A model generated the notes under the pieces. It was not told the DNA's origin. It saw only the letters and a program-made list of their open reading frames with translations, and did not search any database. Shown here piece after piece: positions 25,349 to 36,888 of a DNA stretch of 64,000 nt. Numbering within the stretch: position 1 is the stretch's first letter; every line of letters begins with the position of its first letter. The DNA lies in NCBI RefSeq assembly GCF_015207035.1, contig NZ_JADEXQ010000009.1, positions 1 through 64,000 on the forward strand. Reading direction: 5' to 3'. The position numbers and the translations under genes were made by a program. The stretch comes from Romeriopsis navalis LEGE 11480 (GTDB lineage Bacteria > Cyanobacteriota > Cyanobacteriia > Leptolyngbyales > Leptolyngbyaceae).

Positions 25349-25422
25349 TTGTAGAGCAATTATGCTACGGCTTCTTGTTTATCCGTTTTTGACAAATATT
25401 TTACCCGCTGGTTTATAGGCTT

Positions 25423-26442
25423 ATGTTCCGTCCTCGCAAAATTCCATCGGTCGCAGTGTGGTTGCTTACGGGTTTGACGCTGGGTACGGTTGCCCATGTC
25501 GATGTGGCGATCGCCCAAGCTAGTAGTAAGCCGAAAGTGGTTGCGACGAATGCGATCCTTTGTGATCTGGCAAAGCAGATTGCGAAGAATAGTGTGGAGT
25601 TGACTTGCCTGATGGAACCAGGACAAGATCCCCACCTCTACGAAATGCGGCCTGCCGATCGTCGGGCGATCGAGCAAGCAAAGCTGGTGCTTTATGGCGG
25701 GTATCGTTATGCTCCAGCGATCGAAAAGGCCATCAAGGCAGCGAATAACGGCTCCACTAAGGTGGCAGTTTATGAAATTGCTACACCAAAGCCCCGCAAA
25801 AGCAGTGGTCATCACCATCATGGCGAAGAAAAAGGAAAGGGTCATGACCATGATCACGACCATGACCATAGCAAAGAGAAGAAAGCTGAGCCGAAGGTTG
25901 CTGACGCCCATATTTGGCACAATGTGAAAAACACGCGCGCAATGCTGAAAGTACTGCGTCGCAACCTGATCAAAATCCAGCCCAAGTCGACGTTTCAGTA
26001 TATCGATCGGACTAAAGCCTTGAATGATGAGCTGAAGCGGCTCGACGAATGGATTCAAGCTCAGGTAAAAACCGTGCCCGACGATAAACGGGTACTGATC
26101 ACCAGTCATGATGCTATGGGCTACTACGCAGATGCCTATGGCTTCAAGGTTCAGAGCGCTCTAGGGGCGATCAGTACTGAGGAGCGACCTTCAGCGAAGC
26201 AAGTTAAGCTCGTGGTTGATGCTGTCCGGAAGTCTGGGGTGAAGACTGTTTTCGCCGAGACAGCTTATAAGACTCGGCTGATTGAAATCATGGCCCGTGA
26301 AGCCGATGTGAAAGTAGCAGAGAAACGCTTGTTTGTTGAAGGGTTGGGGCAGCCAGAAAGTGGTGCCGATACCTATCAGAAAATGATGCGGCACAACACC
26401 TGCGTCATCGTCACTGGACTTGGCGGCAAATGCCAGTCCTAA
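25423..26442 (+). CDS. znuA: Second ZnuA-type zinc-binding protein, secreted form
   Basis: The 339-aa protein has a Sec signal peptide (ending AIAQA) rather than a lipobox. ZnuA motifs follow: VVATNAILCDLAKQI, PGQDPHLYEMRPADRRAI, a His-rich loop near residues 126-152 (SGHHHHGEEKGKGHDHDHD), DAHIWHN, ITSHDAMGYYADAYG and FAETAYKTRL. It would be a soluble periplasmic zinc carrier, paralogous to the lipoprotein at 19800. A Zur box lies 75 bp upstream. A His-rich porin gene follows on the same strand after a hairpin. Confidence 0.92.
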   Translation: MFRPRKIPSVAVWLLTGLTLGTVAHVDVAIAQASSKPKVVATNAILCDLAKQIAKNSVELTCLMEPGQDPHLYEMRPADRRAIEQAKLVLYGGYRYAPAIEKAIKAANNGSTKVAVYEIATPKPRKSSGHHHHGEEKGKGHDHDHDHDHSKEKKAEPKVADAHIWHNVKNTRAMLKVLRRNLIKIQPKSTFQYIDRTKALNDELKRLDEWIQAQVKTVPDDKRVLITSHDAMGYYADAYGFKVQSALGAISTEERPSAKQVKLVVDAVRKSGVKTVFAETAYKTRLIEIMAREADVKVAEKRLFVEGLGQPESGADTYQKMMRHNTCVIVTGLGGKCQS

Positions 26443-26453
26443 TCATTCATCCT

Positions 26454-26487
26454 TGCCTTGGAACTTAGTTCTGGGGCAAGGCATTTT
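26454..26487 (+). terminator. Hairpin between znuA2 and the porin gene
   Basis: TGCCTTG and GAAC pair with GTTC and CAAGGCA with a five-base bulge, followed by TTTT. This intrinsic-terminator-like structure lies 11 bp after znuA2 and may make porin expression partial read-through. Confidence 0.6.
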
Positions 26488-26539
26488 CCACTGCTAATTT
26501 TCCATTGCTATATGCATTTCGTGTGAGGAGATTATTTCC

Positions 26540-28300
26540 ATGTCTAAGCATTCTTTGTCCCAGCGTTTTGGGCCTCAACATTCGCAACTCAAGCAGCAGT
26601 TGATTAGCCCTCTGTTAGTGGGTGCTAATCTTTTGTTAGCCGCTGTCGCAGCGCCCAGTGCCATTGCACAGTCAACGATGACCACGATTGATCAACTGAG
26701 TCGCGATCGTCCAAATTCCATGGGGCAGGTCACATCAGTTTCCCAACTGTCCGATGTGCGGCCGACTGATTGGGCCTTTCAATCAATGCAATCCCTAGTC
26801 GAACGCTACGGTTGTATTGCGGGCTATCCTGACCGATCGTTCCGAGGGAATCGGGCGATCACTCGCTTTGAGTTTGCCGCAGGGATGAATGCTTGTCTCG
26901 ATCGCATTCAGCAATTGATCGGCGTATTACAAGATGATCTGGTCAAGAAGGAAGATCTCGCAACAGTCCAAAAGCTGCAATCAGAATTTGCGGCGGAGCT
27001 AGCGACGCTGCGGGGTCGCGTCGATGCGGTAGAAGCTAAAACTGCAACATTAGAGAAACAGCAGTTCTCGACCACCACTAAGCTCTACGGAGAAGTCGGC
27101 TTTTCTGTCAGTGGCGCTTTGGGGGGCGATAAAGCTGATGGCAGTGGTGACCCCCTCCAGGAAAGCACAGTTTTAAATAACCGGGTACGTCTATTCTTCA
27201 ATAGCAGTTTCACCGGCAAGGATCTGTTAATTACGCGTCTTGATGCGCTCAATTCCATTCCTTTTGGTCCTGGCGAGGAGGGATTCCCCAACGTCACGGG
27301 CACCAGCATGAGTCGTCTGGCCTTTGATGAGGACAGTGGCAACTCGGTGCGAATTGGTAAGCTGTTCTACCAGTTTGGTGTGGGTAAATCAGCCCATAGT
27401 GAACACGACCACAGCAAGGATAAAAAAGCAGAAGGTGATGATGGCCACGGACATGGTCACGGTCACGGACATGGCAGCAAGAATCGCCTCACAGTCTCGA
27501 TCGATGCTGTTGGTGGTGAATTCAATGAAAACTTTGCCAATCTGAATGAGTACTTTTCCGAAGAACTGACCGGGGCAATTTCCCGCTTTGGTCGGTTTAA
27601 TCCGATTTACTACCAAGGTTTGGAAGGTACAGGTGCTTCGGTTAACTACGAACTAAGTGAAAAAATCACCCTATCGGCGGGTTATCTCTCACCCACAGCC
27701 GATAGTCCCAATGACAAAGAGGGCTTGTTTGATGGTTCGTTTGCCGCTCTGGCGCAGCTGACCATTGAACCCGTGGAAGATGTACGGCTGGCATTTACCT
27801 ATGCACGTTCCTTTTTCCCCGGAGGTTCGGCGGTCGTTTCCGGTGAGACCGGCAGCGAATTCTCCAATGAACCATTTGAGGAGGCCGCAACCGCAGCCGA
27901 TAACTTTGGTATTCAGGCCAGCGCAAAAATCAGTCCGGCATTTACCCTCTCTGGCTGGGCGGGTTTAACCCGTGCCACTGCCCAATCAAATGACGGTGCA
28001 GTACAGGAAGGAGATGACGCAAGCATCTTTAACTGGGCAGCCACCTTTGCTTTCCCAGATTTTGGCAAGCGCGGCAACCTGCTTGGCTTTATTGTCGGTC
28101 AGCCCCCACGGGTAACGCGCAATGATGTCGCTGGGCGTGAAGATGGAACGTCCGCTTGGCATTTGGAAGCAATGTATCGCTATAAGGTGAATCAGAATAT
28201 TTCTGTCACACCGGGCTTACTCGTGATTCTCAATCCAGAACACAACAGTAATAATGACACCATCTTGGTTGGGACAATTAAAACTGTGTTCCAGTTCTAG
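26540..28300 (+). CDS. SLH-OprB family outer-membrane porin with His-rich loop
   Basis: The 586-aa protein has a signal peptide (ending AIAQ), an SLH domain (about residues 70-135, LSDVRPTDWAFQSMQSLVERYG, GYPDRSFRGNRAITRFEFA), a coiled-coil segment (about 140-175) and a C-terminal OprB-type beta-barrel ending in Phe. This is the cyanobacterial SomA/iron-uptake porin layout, in which SLH anchors the barrel to peptidoglycan. An insert near residues 285-315 contains HSEHDHSK and a GHGHGHGHGHG run, absent from ordinary members and placed in a probable barrel loop. With znuA2 just upstream, a zinc-admitting porin is the natural inference. Confidence 0.85.
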   Translation: MSKHSLSQRFGPQHSQLKQQLISPLLVGANLLLAAVAAPSAIAQSTMTTIDQLSRDRPNSMGQVTSVSQLSDVRPTDWAFQSMQSLVERYGCIAGYPDRSFRGNRAITRFEFAAGMNACLDRIQQLIGVLQDDLVKKEDLATVQKLQSEFAAELATLRGRVDAVEAKTATLEKQQFSTTTKLYGEVGFSVSGALGGDKADGSGDPLQESTVLNNRVRLFFNSSFTGKDLLITRLDALNSIPFGPGEEGFPNVTGTSMSRLAFDEDSGNSVRIGKLFYQFGVGKSAHSEHDHSKDKKAEGDDGHGHGHGHGHGSKNRLTVSIDAVGGEFNENFANLNEYFSEELTGAISRFGRFNPIYYQGLEGTGASVNYELSEKITLSAGYLSPTADSPNDKEGLFDGSFAALAQLTIEPVEDVRLAFTYARSFFPGGSAVVSGETGSEFSNEPFEEAATAADNFGIQASAKISPAFTLSGWAGLTRATAQSNDGAVQEGDDASIFNWAATFAFPDFGKRGNLLGFIVGQPPRVTRNDVAGREDGTSAWHLEAMYRYKVNQNISVTPGLLVILNPEHNSNNDTILVGTIKTVFQF

Positions 28301-28356
28301 AACACAGCCGATGCCTGTTCTAGAACTCCATAGAACAACATAACTATTGCATGATC

Positions 28357-28402
28357 GAAAACACTGAGCGCGACTGTTGATCAACAGTCGCGCTCAGTGT
28401 TT
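28357..28402. terminator. Perfect 46-bp palindromic terminator
   Basis: A 23-bp perfect inverted repeat (AAAACACTGAGCGCGACTG... and its complement) with no loop bases, ending in TTTTT on the plus strand and symmetric on the minus. It is about 55 bp past the porin stop and is a strong intrinsic terminator. Confidence 0.85.
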
Positions 28403-28508
28403 TTCTGAACAAATTCGCGATTAAACTCAAGCAGAGTGAAATTTGACGCATAATTCGCTCCCCCGCTTGACGATTATTCAAGGCATTGATACAACTTTTG
28501 AGATAGAA

Positions 28509-28523
28509 TGATAATGATTCTCA
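28509..28523. promoter_or_regulatory. Zur box upstream of the flavoprotein gene
   Basis: TGATAATGATTCTCA matches the Zur consensus at 13 of 15 positions. It lies 85 bp before ATG 28609, just after the porin terminator. Confidence 0.75.
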
Positions 28524-28608
28524 TTCCTGGGTGATTATCCAACTGCGGTGCCTCATCCCGCAACCGTTAGCCCCAGATCATTCTTTATCCCTAAACTTCT
28601 CTCTCCCA

Positions 28609-29820
28609 ATGAAAGTGCTTGATATTGCCGTGATTGGCGCCGGTCCCCATGCGCTGACTCTAGTGCTTCACCTGCTGCAAAAACGCCGTGGCTGGCACGA
28701 TCGTATCCGGGCATTTGATCCCAGTGGCACTTGGCTCCACCAATGGCAGCATCAGTTTGCTGCACTTCAGATTCCCCATCTCCGCTCTCCGATCGTGCAT
28801 CATCCTTGCCCAAATCCCTTTGCCCTACGTCAGTTTGCCGAACTGCGACCCGAGGAACTGCATGCGCCATACGATTTGCCAGGGACACAACTGTTTAATG
28901 ATTTTTGTGATCACTTAGTGCAAACCTCGCAGCTCCAGGATCAGGTGGTGCCTGAGGCGATCCGTGGATTAGAGTACGATCGCCTCCGCCGGCGGTTTCA
29001 TTTGCAAACGAGTCAGCGGGAAACCGTGAGTGCAAAGCGGGTGGTTTTAGCTTGTGGCGGTGGGACTGCAGCTTGGCCGCACTGGGCGAAAGGTATACAG
29101 CAGAGCAGTTATCCGCCCGATCGGTTGCAGCACAGCAGCCAGGTTGATTTACGCGAAACCAAGTTGAGTGGGCAGCATGTGCTAATTGTTGGCAGTGGTT
29201 TAACCAGTGGGCATCTGGCGATCGGAGCATTACGGCAAGGGGCAACGGTCACAATGCTGGCGCGACGATCGTTTTACGCCAAGCTATTTGATGCGGACCC
29301 CGGCTGGTTGGGGCCAAAGCTTTTGCGCGGATTTAATGCCGAACCTTGCTGGCAGACGCGCTGGCATCAAGTGACGACGGCACGTAACGGTGGTTCATTG
29401 ACACCAACTGTGCTGAGGCATCTGCGCCGATATGCTAAAACGGGTCAACTACAGCTTCAAGAAAATTGCATCGTACAGTCAGCTCGCTGGCAAGAAAATC
29501 ACTGGAATATCAGTTGTCATAACGAGAAAGTAATCCAATCTGACTACATTTGGGCAGCGACTGGAAGCAACATCAACATTTCATCTCAGCCATTGCTGAA
29601 ATCAATCGCTGAGCAATTACCGATACAAACTATAAATGGCCTGCCTGTATTAACCCAAAATCTGCGTTGGGGTGACATTGAACTGTATATCATGGGGGGA
29701 TTAGCCGCATTACAAATTGGCCCCACCGCCCGAAATCTATCGGGGGCGAGGATGGCAAGCGATCGGATTGTCGATGCTTTGGCTAAACCGCGACGCTATC
29801 AGCCATTAATTGCCGCCTGA
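28609..29820 (+). CDS. FAD/NAD(P)-binding protein, SidA/lysine N-hydroxylase-like
   Basis: Start taken at ATG 28609 (MKVLDIAVIGAGPHAL), giving 403 aa; an upstream frame adds 26 unlikely residues overlapping the promoter. It has an N-terminal FAD site VIGAGPHALTL, the FDPSGTWLHQW segment, LRSPIVHHP, a second Rossmann motif IVGSGLTSGHLA (NADPH) and a late IWAATGS motif. The order resembles flavin-dependent N-hydroxylating monooxygenases of the SidA/IucD group and related oxidoreductases. The substrate is unknown. The Zur box implies induction in zinc deficiency, raising the possibility of a metallophore-type or redox role; this is inference. Confidence 0.75.
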   Translation: MKVLDIAVIGAGPHALTLVLHLLQKRRGWHDRIRAFDPSGTWLHQWQHQFAALQIPHLRSPIVHHPCPNPFALRQFAELRPEELHAPYDLPGTQLFNDFCDHLVQTSQLQDQVVPEAIRGLEYDRLRRRFHLQTSQRETVSAKRVVLACGGGTAAWPHWAKGIQQSSYPPDRLQHSSQVDLRETKLSGQHVLIVGSGLTSGHLAIGALRQGATVTMLARRSFYAKLFDADPGWLGPKLLRGFNAEPCWQTRWHQVTTARNGGSLTPTVLRHLRRYAKTGQLQLQENCIVQSARWQENHWNISCHNEKVIQSDYIWAATGSNINISSQPLLKSIAEQLPIQTINGLPVLTQNLRWGDIELYIMGGLAALQIGPTARNLSGARMASDRIVDALAKPRRYQPLIAA

Positions 29821-29839
29821 TTGGACGCATGACTTTGGT

Positions 29840-31342
29840 TTACGACTGGGGAGGGCGGCCAAACCGGTGGGTCAGCGTATTCAGCTTATGGCGGACATCA
29901 CCGGATAGCTGATCATACTCATAGCGCCAAGTCCAGTTACCGGTTGCGACTCCCGGCGTATTCATTCGAGCTTCGCTGCCACAGCTCAGAATATCCTGCA
30001 TCGGAATAATGCTGAGATTGGCGATCGACCCCATCGCCTGCCGAATTAAATCCCACTGAATCCCATCCGGGCTGACATCCCCGATATGGATCAAGCAGTT
30101 ATTTTTGTCCCAGTCCTGCAATTCTCCCCACCACCCAACTGTGGTGTTATTGTCATGGGTCCCGGTGTACACCACACAGTTGCGGGGATAGTTAAACGGC
30201 AAAAATGGATTAGCGGGATCAGAACCAAAGGCAAAGTGCAGCACCTTCATTCCGGGGAACTCAAACTGGTCGCGCAACGCCTCGACTTCCGGCGTAATTA
30301 CGCCTAAATCCTCCGCCAAAATTGGCAAATGCCCCAGCTGTTTATCCAACTGCTTAAAGAAGGCTTCACCGGGGGCTAAGACCCATTCACCATTCATTGC
30401 TGTAGATTCGCCACCGGGTACCGACCAGTAGGCTTCAAACCCCCGAAAATGGTCAATCCGAATCCAGTCCACCGCCGTTAGCAGCGCCTCAAACCGCTGA
30501 ATCCACCAAGCAAAATTCGTATCCTTCAGGTGCTCCCAGTCGTACACTGGATTGCCCCATAGTTGCCCCGTCTCACTAAAGTAATCCGGTGGCACACCGG
30601 CCATCTCCGCCGCTAAGCCTTTTTCATCCAGCTTAAAGTTCTCGGGATTCGCCCAGACATCGGCACTATCGTGGGCCACATAAATCGGAATATCACCCAC
30701 AATCTGGATCTTCCGCTCATTGGCATAGTCCTTCAGCGCCCCCCATTGCCGGAAAAACTCATACTGCAAGAACTGGTGGAAATGTACTTCCGTCGCCAAG
30801 CGCTCAAGCGCCGCCTTCATCGCCGCGGGTTCCCGATGCGCGATCGCCTCATCCCATTCAAACCACGAAATATCCTGATTCTCTGTCTTCAACGCCATAA
30901 ACAGCGCATAGTCATCTAGCCAGCTGGCCTTAGCCTGACAAAAGGCTTCAAACGCTGCCTGACTTTCTGGTGTGCCCTGCACTGTAAAGGCCGCATAGGC
31001 CTGACGCAACAACGGCATCTTGGCCGCGGCTACTTGGTCATATTCCACCCGATCGTGGGGAAAATGCTCCATCAGCGCGATCGCTTCGCTACTCAGCAGA
31101 CCATCTTCATGCAATACCTCGACACTAATCAGCAAGGGGTTGCCCGCGATCGCCGAATAGCACATATAAGGCGAATTCCCGTAGGCCGTTGGGCCTAATG
31201 GCAACACCTGCCAAAACTGCTGCGAAGTCTCCGCCAAAAAATCAATAAACTGTCGTGCGCCACTTCCCAGTTCACCGACCCCATAGGGACTAGGCAATGA
31301 AGTTGGATGAAGCAGAATACCGTTTGCTCTAGGCAGTTGCAT
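29840..31342 (-). CDS. malQ: 4-alpha-glucanotransferase
   Basis: The 500-aa protein starts RANGILLHPTSLPSPYGVGELG and carries the GH77 signatures: QVLPLGPTAYGNSPY, DIPIYVAHDSADVW, VDWIRIDHFRGFEAYW (nucleophile Asp), AEDLGVITPEVEALR (acid/base Glu) and YTGTHDNNTTVGWW. It disproportionates maltodextrins in glycogen metabolism. Normal length; convergent with the SidA-like gene (19-bp gap between stops). Confidence 0.97.
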   Translation of the reverse strand: MQLPRANGILLHPTSLPSPYGVGELGSGARQFIDFLAETSQQFWQVLPLGPTAYGNSPYMCYSAIAGNPLLISVEVLHEDGLLSSEAIALMEHFPHDRVEYDQVAAAKMPLLRQAYAAFTVQGTPESQAAFEAFCQAKASWLDDYALFMALKTENQDISWFEWDEAIAHREPAAMKAALERLATEVHFHQFLQYEFFRQWGALKDYANERKIQIVGDIPIYVAHDSADVWANPENFKLDEKGLAAEMAGVPPDYFSETGQLWGNPVYDWEHLKDTNFAWWIQRFEALLTAVDWIRIDHFRGFEAYWSVPGGESTAMNGEWVLAPGEAFFKQLDKQLGHLPILAEDLGVITPEVEALRDQFEFPGMKVLHFAFGSDPANPFLPFNYPRNCVVYTGTHDNNTTVGWWGELQDWDKNNCLIHIGDVSPDGIQWDLIRQAMGSIANLSIIPMQDILSCGSEARMNTPGVATGNWTWRYEYDQLSGDVRHKLNTLTHRFGRPPQS

Positions 31343-31494
31343 GGAAGATCCTAAACGTGAAACCTAAACTTAAATCGTAGCCAGGTTTGAGCAGTTTGGC
31401 AGCAAATCTGACCCGACATATCAAACATCAACGATCGTGAATCCTGCGCAATGCATCTTCATTAAATATCACGCAAGGCAATACAGATGCTTGG

Positions 31495-31529
31495 CGCATT
31501 GATTCGAGTAATTGACGCATTGATTCGAG
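31495..31529. repeat. Short direct repeat and hairpin in the malQ-alaS spacer
   Basis: CGCATTGATTCGAG occurs at 31495-31508 and 31516-31529 (21-bp period). About 30 bp further, GGTAATCA/TGATTACC (31562-31587) forms an 8-bp stem with a 10-nt loop, placed as an alaS 3' hairpin. Nothing else is seen in the spacer 31343-31628. Confidence 0.35.
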
Positions 31530-31628
31530 CATTCCCCATCAACCGGCAAGCAACACCATCAGGTAATCAAACGACTCAATGATTACCCAATTCGCTGTTT
31601 GGTTAACTGCTAGTCGATCGCGCTCCAA

Positions 31629-34250
<2,622 letters not shown>

Positions 34251-34307
34251 GGGAGGCGTACGGGAAATTTAGAGGGTTTATTATGGGGGAGATCAAGTGT
34301 CAGATGG

Positions 34308-34359
34308 CAGTTTTCAGCGAACCAGTTCTCGATACTGTCACACTGGCGACTGAAAACTG
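34308..34359. repeat. Inverted repeat CAGTTTTCAG upstream of alaS
   Basis: CAGTTTTCAG (34308-34317) and CTGAAAACTG (34350-34359) are inverted around about 32 bp. A related GGTTTTCAGTTCTCAG occurs at 38925-38942, bracketing the accessory block 34.5-38.9 kb. These CAG/TTTTCAG repeats resemble dispersed cyanobacterial spacer repeats. Confidence 0.35.
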
Positions 34360-34526
34360 ATGACTTATTACTTTCCGACGAATTACTATCTTAGATTCTG
34401 GCGTCATTTCCTGCTCAGGTTTTCCTCAAGTTTCTTAGTTATCGATACAATCGATCTACTGCCGGTCCGGTTAATTGCGGCTGAAATAAAACCACCCCAC
34501 CTACGGAATCTCCGAAGCGATCGACT

Positions 34527-36434
34527 ATGCCTGATCAATCCTCTCAGTCTGATCAATCTTCTCAGCCTGATCTCTACTCGACCTATGAGCAGTTTATTGA
34601 TGACATTGTGGCGCAGACGTTGAAGGGGGCGTTTCGATCGCAGGCGCAGGTGGAACGATTGCTGGCGGCGCAGTTGGAGACGGGGACGAGTGAGATTCTG
34701 GAGCGGTGTTTGATGAGTCGGGCAGAAACCTACGCGCAGCAGTTAGCGGCGGGGGATCTGACGGCGATTCAGCAGGCGAAGGTGACGCGCCAGGCGAATG
34801 CGCTGAAAACCTTGCAGAAGGCATGGGAGCGGTGGCAGCAAGGCTATGTGGTCGAGCGGGACTGCGCGATGATTGCGAGTCAGATTTTGCAGGCGGACCC
34901 AGATGCGCGGTTGTTAGTGTTGGTGCAGGCTTTGGATGAGAATCAGACCGATCGCTTTAGTCAGCCGCATCTGGAACAGCTGAGTCGGCAGTTGAAGACG
35001 ATCGCCGATCAGCAACCGGATGCGGATGCGGCTTTGATGCTGCGGCAGTTTGGGACGGGGGTAGCGCAGGGTCTTCAGAGCTATGAGCAGCTTAAAGGCG
35101 ACTTGGTGAGTTGGTTGTTTCAGCAGCCGGGTGAGCTGGGGTTTGGTAGTGCGGCGGAAAGTGTCGAGCCTTGGCGGACTTGGGCGGCGACGACGAATCG
35201 ATCGTTACCCCAGGCGTTGTTTGGGTTGCAGGCACAGAATGAATCGGCGGCGAATTTGGCCGGGGCGCAACCGACGATCGACTGGGCGGCTTGGGTGGAG
35301 CTGGTGATTTTGCTGCGGAGTTTGCAGAATGGTTTGGTCGCTTGGTTTGAGATGCAGCCCTACGATTTTCGGGCGGGGCAGAATCTCACGGGTTCGACGT
35401 TTATGATGTTTGCGATGGTGTGGAGTGAGATTAGTCGGGGCTGGCGCGATCGCACGAATTTGGCGGGGAATCAGTCGGAGCAGTTGGCAGAGACGTTTTT
35501 TCAGTTGACGTTGCAAACGCTGCGGCGGTTTGCGCAGCGGGAGAATTTCCCGTTGTATGGGGGCGCGTTTGCGACGTTCTCGACGGCGGGGCTGCGGGCG
35601 ACGGTCAGCTATCTAGACCAACCGTTGAAGGCGGTGGGGCAGGTGCAGGAGAAGGCACGAATCTTGACGGTGCTGGGATATTCCCAACGCTGGCTGAATC
35701 AGTACGATCGAGCACAGGAGATGCATGAGGAAGCGCTAGAGCTGGCGCAGCAGGTGGCAGACCAGCGCTGTGAGGTGGCGAATCTCTGTCATTTGAGTCG
35801 GTTGTTTTTGGTGCAGCAGGATTATGAATCGGCGGTGAGCTATGGGCAGCGGGCGTTGATTCGGGCGCGGCAGACGGGGGATGGGCAAGGCGAGGCGAAT
35901 GCGCTGGTGGCGGTGGGTTATGGCGAGGTGATGCAGTTGGAGCGGCGGGAGGTGGTGACGGCGGAGGACTTGGAGACGCCGATGCGGTTTCTGGCGCAGG
36001 GGCAGCAGATGTCTCAGAAGTTTGCGGATGTGCAGGGGCAGGCGTTTGCGGCGGTGGGTTTGGGGGTGGCGCAGTTGTTGTTGAGTGAGTTTGGGGCGGC
36101 GCGGCGATCGCTCGAGCAGGGGTTGGAGTTGATTGCGGTGGTGGGCGATCGGGATTTGCAGGCGTTGAGTTATGGGTATTTGGGGGAGGTGTGTTATCAG
36201 CAGGGGCAACTGGAGGTGGCGGCTTACTGTGCTGGTATCGGGATGTATCTGCTGGAGCAGCGGGGGCGGGGGGCTTGGCGTAAGAGTGCGGCGCTGGTGA
36301 GTATTTTGCTGGGTAAGGCGGGAGTGGAGTCGCCGGGGGAACTGTTGGGGGAGCTGCGATCGCGGTTGTTGTCGCGAATTGGGCAGGATGGGTTGGACCA
36401 TTTGACGACGCTGATGCAGCAGTATCGGGAGTAA
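34527..36434 (+). CDS. TPR-containing hypothetical protein
   Basis: The 635-aa protein has an N-terminal helical region (about 1-130) without recognisable motifs, a central region with several tryptophans (about 180-330), and tetratricopeptide-like helical repeats (about 375-600, for example RILTVLGYSQRWLNQYDRAQEMHEEAL and ANLCHLSRLFLVQQDYESAVSYGQRAL). It is cytoplasmic by sequence. The coding strand is markedly G-rich (one sample line is 38 of 60 G+C), in sharp contrast with the next two genes. Likely a scaffold; function unknown. It lies 97 bp before the two-TM/NACHT pair but has a distinct composition. Confidence 0.75.
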   Translation: MPDQSSQSDQSSQPDLYSTYEQFIDDIVAQTLKGAFRSQAQVERLLAAQLETGTSEILERCLMSRAETYAQQLAAGDLTAIQQAKVTRQANALKTLQKAWERWQQGYVVERDCAMIASQILQADPDARLLVLVQALDENQTDRFSQPHLEQLSRQLKTIADQQPDADAALMLRQFGTGVAQGLQSYEQLKGDLVSWLFQQPGELGFGSAAESVEPWRTWAATTNRSLPQALFGLQAQNESAANLAGAQPTIDWAAWVELVILLRSLQNGLVAWFEMQPYDFRAGQNLTGSTFMMFAMVWSEISRGWRDRTNLAGNQSEQLAETFFQLTLQTLRRFAQRENFPLYGGAFATFSTAGLRATVSYLDQPLKAVGQVQEKARILTVLGYSQRWLNQYDRAQEMHEEALELAQQVADQRCEVANLCHLSRLFLVQQDYESAVSYGQRALIRARQTGDGQGEANALVAVGYGEVMQLERREVVTAEDLETPMRFLAQGQQMSQKFADVQGQAFAAVGLGVAQLLLSEFGAARRSLEQGLELIAVVGDRDLQALSYGYLGEVCYQQGQLEVAAYCAGIGMYLLEQRGRGAWRKSAALVSILLGKAGVESPGELLGELRSRLLSRIGQDGLDHLTTLMQQYRE

Positions 36435-36531
36435 GTACTTAACCTGAGCTCCGACCTAGGCTGTGTATAAACTGGATGCTGTTTTGAAGTAAATGTACTA
36501 GGATGAAGCAAAATTTCATTGGGTTACGGAT

Positions 36532-36879
36532 ATGATGTATCGGAGTTTGCCTTACTTGGTTCTGAATAGTTTGATTGGTGTAGGTTTGGCTTATCTTGTT
36601 AATCAGCTTCCGACCATACCGAGTTCTCTAAAGCCGTGGGTGTGGTTACTAATAGTAGGCTTCGTTTTGTTGGCAACTTTTGTGGCGTCGCGTTTGCAAT
36701 CTAACTCTCAAGTTCCACAGCGCTCTCAAAGTGTTTTATCCAATATCAAGGGATATAACATACGTGCAAAAGATATAAGTGCGCAGAACACCTTGGGAGA
36801 AGTCAAAGATCAGCAAATAGCAAGCAATCTGGAGGCGCAAAAAGATATCGATTTAGGAAATATCTCTGTGAAGCAGTAG
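36532..36879 (+). CDS. Two-TM protein with C-terminal motif shared with the adjacent NACHT
   Basis: The 115-aa protein has two membrane helices (about residues 6-26 and 36-55). A cytoplasmic tail contains SVLSNIKGYNIRAKDISAQN, a hydrophobic/polar alternating motif, followed by a second looser copy (NLEAQKDIDLGNISVKQ). The first motif matches the N-terminus of the downstream NACHT protein (NIKADSISTGDIDARQT). The genes are 9 bp apart. This layout resembles effector/NLR pairs in bacteria that communicate through homotypic amyloid-like motifs, with a membrane-acting effector. That reading is inference; the protein has no other recognised domain. Confidence 0.65.
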   Translation: MMYRSLPYLVLNSLIGVGLAYLVNQLPTIPSSLKPWVWLLIVGFVLLATFVASRLQSNSQVPQRSQSVLSNIKGYNIRAKDISAQNTLGEVKDQQIASNLEAQKDIDLGNISVKQ

Positions 36880-36888
36880 GATTCAACT

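Noticed and set aside
35736-36401. Long minus-strand frame (221 codons, Arg/Pro/His-rich)
   Set aside because: Antisense shadow of the G-rich TPR gene; composition is an artefact of strand skew.
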